Source: Phlebotomus papatasi (Eukaryota; Arthropoda; Insecta; Diptera; Psychodidae). From it: a DNA stretch of 64,000 nt. A program made the translations under genes and the position numbers. Under the pieces are notes generated by a model. That model saw only the letters and a list, made by a program, of their open reading frames with translations. It was not told the DNA's origin and made no database searches. The stretch is taken from NCBI RefSeq assembly GCF_024763615.1, contig NC_077222.1:2294001-2358000 (forward strand). Reading direction: 5' to 3'. The first letter of the stretch is position 1, and every line of letters starts with the position of its first letter. Shown one piece after another: positions 43,434 to 55,400 of this stretch.

Positions 43434-46400
43434 CTGAAAAGAGAATAATAGGCTTTTTAGAGGGTGATTCCGGAAGCCTTTTTAAGAGAGGCTCACCGCA
43501 ATATCCTCGTCTGCATTATTTCCTTTGGAGATAATTTTAATGATGACAATTGTGGCATCATTCTCGTCAATTTCCACCTGAATTTTTTCCATTGGGATGA
43601 TTTGCACCAATTCATCCCGTCCCAAATCCATCAGTGTCACAATCTTCCCTGTGACAGTCAGGAGACTTGCCCTGAGGCCTTTATCACTTGAGATCATTGT
43701 CACATGGGCAGAAAATAGGGCTGAATCGTTAGCCAAAGTCGCTGGGAGCATCTTCCATGCGATTTTTGTGGCAGTGGCTGCTCCTGAGACATTTATCAGT
43801 GATCCAGGAGATCGACAATTGGGCAGGGCATTGTAGCCAACACTGTGAAGAACTCCCTGACCAGTTAGTGCAACTAATTCAGCAGCTCCACTGATTGGCT
43901 TTAGAATCACCCCCATTAACCCTTTTCCAACTCCTGTAAATACTTCCGTGGCTGATCTGGCTTCCAGTGTATGCCTGGCAATGCCTCCAATTGCTCCCAA
44001 CAGCGAAATCCCAAAGTCCGTTAAGCCCTGCGCAAAGCCCTGAGTCAATCCCTGAGGTCGATATCGTCTAAGGGCATCAGTTCGCTGAAGATGCTCCTCA
44101 TCCAGGGTCAATCTATCGAGATTTCTAGCCACTGAAGTTGCCAGTTTTGTCACAGAATTCAAAGTTCCCGCTGTGATATTTTTCACCAGGGATGCTGATC
44201 CCAGAGTAACTCCCACGAGAAAATCCCATGGACCCCTGAACAATCCCTCAACTGGCAGAGAGACAAAATCTCTCAGTCCTGTTGACACTGATCTAGCCAG
44301 TCCACTTGGACTGCCCAAGATTTCAAGGCTTCCCACAACCCAACCTGCTCCGAAAATTGCACCGGAGAGGTAATGCATGCCCAGGGAATAGCCTAATCTC
44401 ATCATCTGTGTGTTAATGTTCTTGCGTTCAAAGGCTGAGAACACCAAGGGACTATGGTCAAGGGCTATGTAGAATCGGACGCAAGTGTGAACTGACAAGA
44501 GGACATGGAGGATGTCAAATCGTAGGGATTCCAATTGAAGTGGTCTAGCCAAGCGATCTGCCTGACTAACGACCTGAAAACCAAGACAGAAAATACCTAT
44601 CTTGTAGAACAAAATTTTTAAGGAAACTCAGTTCTTTGGGGGGCTTACAAATAAGACGCTCAGAGCAGAAGTGGTCTCCTTTGTGTGCATTTCCCTATTT
44701 AAACAGTCCACTTCTGCTCTGAGCATCTCAAATGATTATTTGATTGAAAAGAAAATGAAGAAAAACACTTGAAAGGAAGAAGTTCGATTCGAGTTTCGCA
44801 GAAAAAGTTAAGTTCCAAAACACATTTTTACAAAAATTAAATGTTTAAAAGGCAATAGCCGGGAAATGGGAACAGATCTAGAAAAAATAAGAACAGTTAC
44901 TGTAAAAATAACAATCATTACGGCGAAAATAGGAACATTTACGGCGAAACTAGGAACATTTACGGCGAAACTAGAAACATTTACGGCGAAACTGAGAACA
45001 GTTACGGTTAAAATAAGAACAGTCACGGTGGAAATAAGATCAGTCCAGGTAAAAACAAAGAGACAAGAATACTTGTGACAAAAAATAACTACGACGAAAG
45101 TAAGAACAGTTACGACGAAAATAAGAAAATAATACCGATTACGGCGAAAATAAAACGGTTGCAGTAAAAATAAGAATAGTAACGATGAGAAGAAAAATTG
45201 TTACGACGAAAATAAGAACAGTTGTGGCGAAAATAAAATAACTGACGAATGTAGGAACAGTTACGGCGGAGATATGAACAATAACAGCGAAAATAATAGC
45301 CATTACGGCGTAAATAAAACGGTTGCGGTAAAAATGAGAATAGTAACGATGAAAAGAAAAATTGTTACGCCGAAGATAAGAACAGTCACGGCTAAAATAA
45401 GAACAGTCACGCCTAAAATAAGAACAGTTGTGGCGAAAATAAAATAACTGACGAATGTAGTAACAGTTACGGCGGAGACATGAACAATTGCAGCGAAAAT
45501 AATAAACATTACGGCAAAAATGAAACTGTTACAGTTAAAATAATAGCTATGGCGAGAAAAATAATTGTTAAAATATTGTTTTGTTTGTAAAAACAAAAGG
45601 TTATGTCGAAAATAGTATCCACCACGGAGAAATAAGAACAGCCACAGCGAGAATAATATAAAGGGATACTTCATGTTAGAAAAAAAGCCTAAAATAAGTA
45701 TTTAGAAAAAAATAATAACAGCCATGACGAAAATAAGAACAGTCACAGTGGAAATAAGAACAGACACGGTAAAAAAGTTATATCGGAAATACCGATCGTC
45801 ACGGCAAAAATAAGAATATTTGTGGCGAAAATAAAATAACTACGATAAAAGTAAGAACAGTTATAGCGCAAATAAGAACAGTCACAGCGAAAATAATACC
45901 AGTACGGCGGAAATAAATCAGTTGCGGTAAAAATAAGAATAGTAACGATTGGAAGAAAAATTGTAACGACGAAAATAAGAACAGTTGTGGTGAAAATAAA
46001 ATAAACAATAAACGAATGTGGGTACAGTTACGGCGGAGATATGAACAACCACTGCGAAAATACTAAACGTTACGGCGAAAATAAAACAGTTACTGCAAAA
46101 ATAATAGCTATGGCGGGAAAAATAAGATGTAACAGCAAAAACAAAAGATTATGACGAAACTATTATCCATCACGGCGAAATAAGAACAGCCATAGCAAGA
46201 ATAATAACCGTTACGTTAAAATTAAGAACAGTTACGGCGAAAATTAACAACAGCCATAGAAAAAATAAGGGTGATACTTTATTTTAGAAGAAAGCCTGAA
46301 ATAAAGATTTAGAAGAAAATAATAACAGTTACGGCGAAAATAAGAACAGTCACGGTGGAAATAAGAACATAAACGGTAAAAAAAAGAAGTTATATCGGAA

Positions 46401-49400
46401 ATAACGATCGTCATGGCGAAAATAAGAACACCTTTGGTGAAAATAAAAAACCTACGACGAAAGTAAGAACAGTTATGGCGGAAATAAGAACAGTCACAGA
46501 GAAAAATACCAGCACGGTGGAAATAAAACAGTTGTGGTAAAAATAAAATAACTGACGAATGTAGGAACAGTTACGGCGAAGATATGAAAAGCCACGGCGA
46601 AAATGAAACAGTCACACCAAAAATAATAGCTATGGCGAGAAAAATAATTGTTACGGCGAAAATAAGAACAGTTCCAGTGAAAATGATTACGGCGAAAATA
46701 AGAACGATTGTGGCAAAAATCAAATAATTACGGCAAAAGTAAGAATATATACGAAGGAAATAGCAAGTCAGGGCGATAACAAAAGAGTTGCGGCTAAAAT
46801 AAGAATAGTTACGGCATGAAAAATAATTGTTACTTCGAAAATCAGAACAGTTACTGCGGAAATGATAACCATTACGGCGTAAATAAGAACAGTCACTGCG
46901 AAAAACAAAAGGTTATGAAAATAAGGACAGCCATGGCAGAAATAAATACAGTTCCGGCGAAAATAAAATACCTAAGACGAAAATAATATCCGTGATTGCA
47001 GTTAAAGTAATAACTATAGCGAGAAAAATATTTGTTACGTCGAAAATTAGAACAGTTACAGCCGAAATGATAACCATTAAGGCGTAAATAAGAACAGTTA
47101 CGGCAAAAAACAAAATATTATGGCGAACATAGTATCCGTCACGGCGAAATAAAAGCAACCACAGCAAGAATAATACCCGTTGCATTGAAATTAAGAACAG
47201 TTGCGGAAAATTAAGAGCCGCCACAAAGAAAATCATATAAGGAGATTACCTTCTTTTAGAAGAAAATAATAAGTAATAATAATAAGTTTATTGGTTCATG
47301 CCCAGGATACAGAAAGTAACATGTAGGACTATACAATAAAGCCTGAAATAAAGATTTAGAAGCAAAAAATAATAATAGGGGAAAGCGCGCTACCTTCGGA
47401 TGATTAAAGCTTCGGACAATTCAATGTTTTCTCTATATTTCTTAAGGATTTCACCCATAGCCCTTTTCTGAAAATTTGAGGAATTGGGCTAGCTATTGAA
47501 ATGTAATATTAAGATGGGCCAAATTCATTTATAACATATTAAAAAAATGAACTGTGCAAAGCATAAATCATCCGAAGGTAGCGCTATTTCCCCTAACAGT
47601 CCCGGCGAAAATAGGAACAGTTACGGTAATAATGGGAACCGTTGCGATAAAAACGTTCTCAGAAATAATAAAATCAAGATTTATCTTACCTCACTGGGAA
47701 GGATGACAATGCCTCCCGGGCAGGTTTCCCTGATACCCTCGACGGGTGATTTGTAAACCAGATTCGTTGGCAGACACTCAACCAAAAAGTCCAACAAGGC
47801 ATTCATATAAGTATCTTCGATGTAAGCTTTGATGGGATTCATGTGGCAGTGAATGGCTCTCATGATGAATTCCTTCTCGTAGAAATCCACAGAAATCTCA
47901 CAGAGATACTCAATGTGGCCGGAAGACAGAAAATTCGGCAGATTGTGAACTGAAGAAATATTCCCCAGGGAATTTTGTTGCTTTTGAGCACAGAGAACGA
48001 CTGGGAAATCAAATTTCCCGGATAAATGCAATTGATTGTCAATTTGGACATTTCCAATACCAATTTGCATCTTTGGCATTTGATTCTCAAATTTGATGAC
48101 AAAATTGTCCACACTGATTGATATCAATTCACTCTTGATGGCATTCTTGTCTTCTTGATCACTGTAAAGCACCAGATTGATCTCTTTGGCGAGAATATTG
48201 CATGAAATGGTAGTTTTGGGTATTTCTTCCTGGGGCTTTTGGGTTTGAGTGAATTTGGCGTCTTTGGGAACAAATTCAGGCACTTGATTGACATTCTCAG
48301 GCACACGGGTGGGATTGAGGAGCCTTGAACGGATATCACTGGCGGAAAATTCCAAATTGGCACTGATGTAGTCAATGAAGATTCTAGTGGATTTCCATCG
48401 TGTGTCCACGGACACTTTGAGATCGCCACATAGTGGAATGGTGAGGAAAACATGCTTCCTCTCGTTGATCACTATCGGAACGGACCAACGGATTGTTGTT
48501 CCTGCGGTGACTAAGGCAAAGATCAGTCCGAATTCCGATGGGGAATCATCCGGAAAGGCTCGGTCGACGAGTGGAGGCGTGTAGGGTATTTTTGTGTTAA
48601 AAGGAACAATTTGATACCAGGAAAAATGCTGATCGAAGCATTCCCGGACGGCTATTGGAGCTTTGTTGACAGTTACTGAATCTGCTTGAGCCACGTAGAG
48701 GCTGTACTCGGTGAAATTCTCAATCCACATTTTAGGGAAGGGATCCTCGTGAATGGTGATAAAACTCTGATCCTGTCGCTTGATCAGGGAGATCCTCAGG
48801 GGAATGTAGGCATTGCCGAAGGGAAGACTCACGGATTTGCAATTGATTGAGTCATTGAGATGGATTGGGCAGGAATATTCTCCATCGGTGGAATATTTAA
48901 TGGCCAGGAAGTAATTGTATCCCTTGCTGGCTTTCTTTCTCTTCGGAGATAAATCATAGAAGGCTGTTAGAGCTACTCCTTTGGGATTCTGGCCAGATTG
49001 TGGTGGAATGAGGTAGTTTCCCAAGTTAACGGCATCATTGGGCTTGATCAGGGTCTTCCGATCCTGGCTGAGAATGGCAAAAGCCCAGATTGTGAGATTG
49101 TGTTGGGTGAAATTGGACACGACAAAATGACTGGAGAGAATTACAGTTCGTGAGGAATTTTCTTGGATAGAAGTCAACTGGACTTTGGCTATGCCACTGT
49201 CAAAGCTCACTTCCAACGGAAGGCTTCCAGAATCCGGAAGAATCATGCTTGGGGTGATTTTCTTGTCAGTTGCGACATTGAAGTAAATTGCTGGGAAGGA
49301 AATCCAGGTGGATTCAATTGACAGGGCAATCCGGAAGGGTTGCGTTGACCCAAAAAGCATAGTTATATCATTGCTTCGGGCTACTGTGTTCTGCTTATCA

Positions 49401-52400
49401 TCCCAACTGGACAGTTTCACCTCAAATTCTGTGGAATTGATGAAGAGGCACCATGAAGAAACTTCCAGTTGGAGACAATTTGAATTCTGGCCACTGGATG
49501 AGAATTTGTAGATGGGAACTGTAGCTCCTTGATTCTTAACTTTCCGCTCCCACTGAAGTTCCTCCTCGCGCAAACATGGCCAAGAGGACTTTGGTTCAGC
49601 TAGGCAATTCTCCAAGTTCTGAATGGTCTTTCCAATGTCCTCTTCGAGATTCCCCGGGAACAGCATATTCTTCTCAATGGCTCGATAAGACAGGAGCACA
49701 TCTCGCCTATCCTCTCCGTAGGCTGAGATAAACTTCGTATTGAACTGAAGATTGTGCTCATCTTCATGCGTTCCGGGGAAACTCAATTCCGTGACAGTTC
49801 CTCTGCCCGCAATTGAAAAACTCTTATCACACTGGGCTTCGTAGATGGTACTACTGATTCCGAGATTTGACTTTAGGACAAAAAGTGGCCAGATCACAAT
49901 GATAATTCTCGCATGAACATCATCCCGAACAATCCGAAGCCAGAAACTCACAAAAGACGATCTTAGAGGAATTTTAACTAACCATGGAAGAACTTTTCCC
50001 GTAGACTTCAGCGGAATCTCTCCTGACCAGCTTTCATGATTGAATCTAACCCTCAGGGATTGAGGAACCTCCCCACGAGGATGAATATTCAAAGAACTAG
50101 AAGATTTCTTCCCCAAAACCTGAATATCCGTCAAAATTTCCGGATTCTTCAGCTGCACAATGAAAGACTCTGAACTCATATTGTAAACCTCAATCTGACC
50201 CTTCAACGTAATCTTCCGCTGCGTCGAAGAAATCTTCTCGATAATCACCAAAAGAACTGCCCCATTTGATAGACGAACAGCCTGAGTACCCTCCCTTCCA
50301 ATATCACAAGCATCCGATTGATACTGAGAATCACAGGCAACTGTAAAGATCATCTTCTGATCCTTCTTCTCACTCCTAAAGACATACAAATGGCAAAATT
50401 TTGCCGGAAGAGAAATTTTCTCATCCAACTCCGCCTGACCAAATACCAAAGGAACATTAGTAGCATTGCACACGAGAAATCTCGTAACAAGAACCATTTC
50501 CATCGGTTCCTTTGCATTCTGCAGACTCTGTGTCCACAGGGAATGAGTTGTGGCTAAAGTATGACCAATTCCTGGACCAAATCTCACCCTAATCGGCTCA
50601 CACATTGCATTTATCCCCACATAATCTGCATCCTTCTCAATAGCTCCACATATCCTGGCATTTTCCACCACTGGATAACTCACAAGGTAGCTATAGTCGA
50701 GAACAGTCAATTCCACCATCAGATCCACTCCCAGCGATAAATTCCACTCATCCAAGATACTCACATGCCCTTTGGCATTGAGAATCCTCAAGCATCCCAC
50801 TGAGTGACAAGGGGTAATCCCTCCAGTCGGATTGAAGTCCTTAATAACAGCTGGAATCTTCACAGGACGCACAGGAATGTGATTCATTAGATTTACCTCA
50901 ATTTGTGCAATATCTACACATCCCCGGAAATTGGGAATCAATGCCGGACTAAAGACAGAATCAATCCTCAAACAGGCAACTAAGATCTTCGGATGAAGAT
51001 TGAATACTGAAGCATTCCCAGAATTATTGCTTTCCACTCGTTGTAGAATGTCATTGATGTTGTAGATGAAGGGATCACGATTCACCAGGAGACTCTCTTC
51101 CTCTGCTGATGAACTCTCCTCCTCAAAAAATGTCCCATCGACAGATACCATTGGGCTAGACATCACAACACGCCAGATTGATGCTGTCACCTTGCTCTTG
51201 GGCATTTCCAATGTTTTCATTTCACTTTCCGACAAATGGAACTCACAGTGATGTAGGAAGTCTCCATGGGCTTCCGAATAGTACTCCATGGTACAACGGA
51301 TCTCCACAGGAGAGAGAGTCTGTGGAAAAATATAGTTTGATTATATAAAGGTTCCAAAAGATTCCCTAGAAAAGCTATGCAAGCCACTGGGAGGAGGCGT
51401 CTACGCTCCAGGCAAACCTAGGACAAGGCGACAAGATAAACATCTTCCTGAATTGGCAGAGGATCGACAGGCATCGGCTGTTAAACTGAATGTCATGGGC
51501 TCGCGACCCCAATAGGGATAACCGATTGAAAATAATGATGATATAGGGTAAATGTCCTAATTTAAAACCATTTTCAGACGCTTTAAGTTTGACAGAAGGT
51601 TCAACACATTAATTTCATATTTTTTCTGAAGAGAATTACATGAATTTGCTCCTTGATTCTTCTAGAATATTATTGTTTAGTGATAATTCTTAAAATATAA
51701 TTTGAAAACTTCTTAAATACAAGAAAAATACGCGAGTGTAAAATGCTGCTATTGGAAACAAATTACTCCAAATGGAGATAAGGGAAAGTTTCTAATTGGA
51801 GACAAACAGTGTAAGTGAATCCGCGACAAAAGGATTCCAAAATCTTGTTAAGTTGCTCCTGAGTGCAGGATTTGTTCTTATTCCTGGGCTTTTCTCCTTT
51901 CCCATCTAAAACAATAAGAAAATCTCTCCAAAAAAAATCATATTTCCGGGGTTTCCTATTGAAACATTTGCAGACACTTCAGAAAACCCCTTTTGTTCAC
52001 GAAATAGGTAATTATTTCATTTGAAAACTTCATGTACTGTTAACAATAAAGATTAGCACTTAATTTAAATAAAATTAGCCAGAAATGTGACATGAAATGT
52101 TAAACAAAACGAATCAACAACAGTCACCTCATTGTGCTTTTCATTGGAAAACGTAGTGAGTCGATGAAAAATTCAATAATGAAAAGGTACACTATTAATT
52201 TTTCTGAGAAATTAACAAATTAAAATTTGAGAATATGAATGGATTTTTGCTTTATTTGAAGCAAAATTAACTAAATAATGAAACTGTGGTATAGAAAATT
52301 ATATTAATAATAATTTAGTACTGTATTTATCATGGAAAAAATGACGTTTCTATTTGGAGTAGCGAAAAGTTTTCATTTGGAGCAGGTTTTGAATTAGCTT

Positions 52401-55400
52401 AATTTACCCTAAAGGCTCCTCCACGAATAAGGAGACAAGTCATCTCCAACAAAGAGATGTCTAATGCCGAAAATAGACACAGGCTGATCCTGGAGCTCAA
52501 CTCGAAAAATTTGGCGGTAAAGGATCAGCCCAAACTATCATACACTGAGGATTTAGGACAGGCCTGAGCTAAAATAAAAGCCGAAGTGAATTTGGTGGTG
52601 CCAGTTGGGATTCTTCGAAATGCCGCGAAAATTCACATAGAGAAAATGAAAGGTTTTTTAATGTTAAAATTGTTTAATTCCTTAGAGTTAAGTCATTTTC
52701 ACAAGAAAATCCTTTTTATAATTTAGTTGAATACGGCTACTATTTGGCTTGATTGTAAATACTTGTCGATATTACAACAAAAACATTGAGATGAAATTTT
52801 GAGCTGGAAGACTCATATTCTTTTGAGCTGTCCCAAAATTCAGGATAGGTTTGAGAAAAATCCTGTTGTACAAGACTATTTTGGTTAATAAGGAATGTAA
52901 AAGTACATATTACAAGAAGGGACACGACCTATTAATAAGGATAAAATAGAGAAGGAAATATTTTGTAGCATTTCAGAGATTTTTTGCAACCGCAGCGCCG
53001 CCAGACGATTGTCAAGTGAGTTATTTGTGTCTCTACCTCTCTCTCACAGTTGAATTGCGCGCGATTTAAGAACTTTCCATTTGAAGTGATATTTGCATTT
53101 AATTTCTTTATATTTCTGCAAGATTCAAGTAAGAGGGTGTGTAGTGAAGAGCTACCCGTCTTCTGACAAAGATATCAAGAAGACAATTTCTTTTTATGTG
53201 AGTTTTTCTTTCTATTATGTCTTTTTGGCTAAAAACCCGTTGGAAGTTCGAAAATTTAAATCGACGAATTATTACACAAAAGTGAGCAAATTCATGAAAA
53301 GGACTTTATCTTAATAAAATTGCAACATACTGTTGCACTGTTTGCACGCTGTTGACATTGTTGACGATTGATAAGTGTCGATGATATCGAAATTCGAAAT
53401 GGCAGAACAATCAGCGGTAAAGCAGGGAATACATGAACTTGCACTTTAGGCTTCCGGTAGATTTTCGAATAGCTTTGACTTGTCTTTGTCTCTTCGAAAG
53501 GTTATTACTGATCGGAGCCAATATGTTTCGTTTCTGGGATTAATTTTCACTCCCAGTGTCTCGGCTTAAGTAAAAAACTTACGGGACTTTCTATTTTTAA
53601 TCGCTAATGCGAAGTCAATTTTGAGGGCATAGAATCTAAGTCACGAGTTTCGAGCATTTCGCAAAACTTGGATGCTTTGCCACCCAATTTTTACCAGATA
53701 GGGATTTTATTGGTGTCTTATTACCTGAAGAATCATCGATAGGTTTTATATTATGTCCCCGAGATATCAATAAGTTATCAATAATAGCAAGATAAGAAGA
53801 AGAAAATTGGGCAACTTCAACAGAAATCACAAGAAATTTAGCCAGTTTTCCAAGATCACGCCTGAGAATTGGGTGTTAGAAATAAAAGCGAAAAGATAAA
53901 ATGAAGGAAATTCTACTAGTGATTAGTCTCATGACTCTCGCCCAAGGGATTTATGGGTTGTCTTGTGTTAAATGCGACTCAAGCTTCGATGAAAGCTGCC
54001 ACTTTTTGCAAGCTCCAAATCGAGCGACTGAATGTGCTGGAGGACTGCCAGAAGGAACTGAAGATAGATGCTTTATTCAATTCACGGAAATGGGCATAAC
54101 ACTTCGAGGATGTTTATCTGAGAATCCTCATATGCTGGAAGTTTGTGAAAGTGGAACGGGAAATTGTCAATTTTGTTCAGGCGATCAGTGCAACATTGAT
54201 CAGACACGGAGGGAAGTTTGTGCGATCTGTGATTCATCCACAGATCCCAATTGTGCTACCTCACCAGCTTCTTCAGCCCAAATCTGTCCATTTGTCTATT
54301 ATTACGAAGTTGGAGGTTGCTATCTGCACAAGAAAACCGATGGAACCATCCAGAGAGGATGCATGGTTTCTGCGACAAATGATCTAATCGGTATTTGCCG
54401 AGATGGGGAAGAGTGCAAAATTTGCCGAGGGCCTACCTGCAACACTAAACTGGACTTCCAGGAGTGTCATGTTTGTGATTCTGCAGCTGGATCTGGGGAC
54501 TTATCGTGCTTGAGCAATCCAGGAAATAGCCCAACAGCCGTCTGTCGAGAATATGGGGATCAATGTGCTCAACTTGTAGTGCCTAATGGCAAAACTGTCC
54601 GGGGATGTTCTCAAGAACTCGATGAGGACATCTCAACCTTCTGTCCTAGCAACAATTGTGAACTCTGCACAACGAACAATTGTAACAATGTCATCTTCCC
54701 CTCTGATCGCATTTCCTGCTATCAGTGCAATGATCCGGAAGATTGTGACAAGGATATGGGCAGTATAGGACGTCAAGCTGAAGTTTGTCAGAACTACAAC
54801 TTTGACGATCAATGCTATACTGTTCAGGACGGAGAAACAGTCTATCGGGGATGTATGTCAGATGTAAGCCAAGAGAAGACAGTCTGTGAAATGGCTGGAG
54901 ATTCATGTGCCAAATGTTCAGAGAGTGGATGCAATTTTGCCGCAATTGTTCCACCAACTGAACCACCAACAACTACAACTACTACAACTGAAGCAACAAC
55001 CCCAGCCCCGTTGTTGCGTTGCCATCAATGCATTGGACTCATCAATACTGGATGCTCCTATTATCAGCAACCTTTACAATCCTACAATTGCAACAATAAT
55101 CTACCGCCAGGAGAAACTCAAAGATGCTACACCAGTGTTCAAGGAAATGTTGTTCATCGTGGATGCACCTCAGACGGATTCTGCAATTCCAATGATTGTG
55201 AATTTTGCGACTTCCATGACTGCAATGACGGCAGTAAAGCAACAATGAGTTGCATTCAGTGCAATTCACTTCAAGGAAATGATGAAGATGGAGAAAGGTG
55301 CAAAAATGAACCTGAAGACATTACATCAACCCCTTGTCCATTAGACAAATACTACAGGGAAACAGACAGTGGATGCTACAGCGTCAGTTACAGTAAGCTA

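Larger units (their letters stand above)
44862..47660. repeat. 21-bp minisatellite filling a VPS13B intron (about 2.8 kb)
   Basis: The unit is about ACAGTTACGGCGAAAATAAGA (21 bp), clearest at 44930-45060 where four units follow without indels. Higher-order structure is visible: a block of about 168 bp (8 units) repeats at 45155 and 45325, and a GCCTAAAATAAG/GCCTGAAATAAAG marker recurs near 45688, 46298 and 47340. It is interrupted by a LINE tail (47261-47325) and a MITE (47378-47593). Because 21 is divisible by 3, open frames reading AVTVLIF-like heptads appear on the minus strand; they are not genes. Confidence 0.9.

Noticed and set aside
44930..45060. Regular 21-bp repeats considered as a CRISPR array
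   Set aside because: Repeats are directly adjacent without unique spacers, and the genome is eukaryotic.
44866..47236. Minus-strand frames with AVTVLIF-like heptads that resemble membrane or coiled-coil proteins
   Set aside because: The 21-bp minisatellite has a period divisible by three, so frames stay open by arithmetic.
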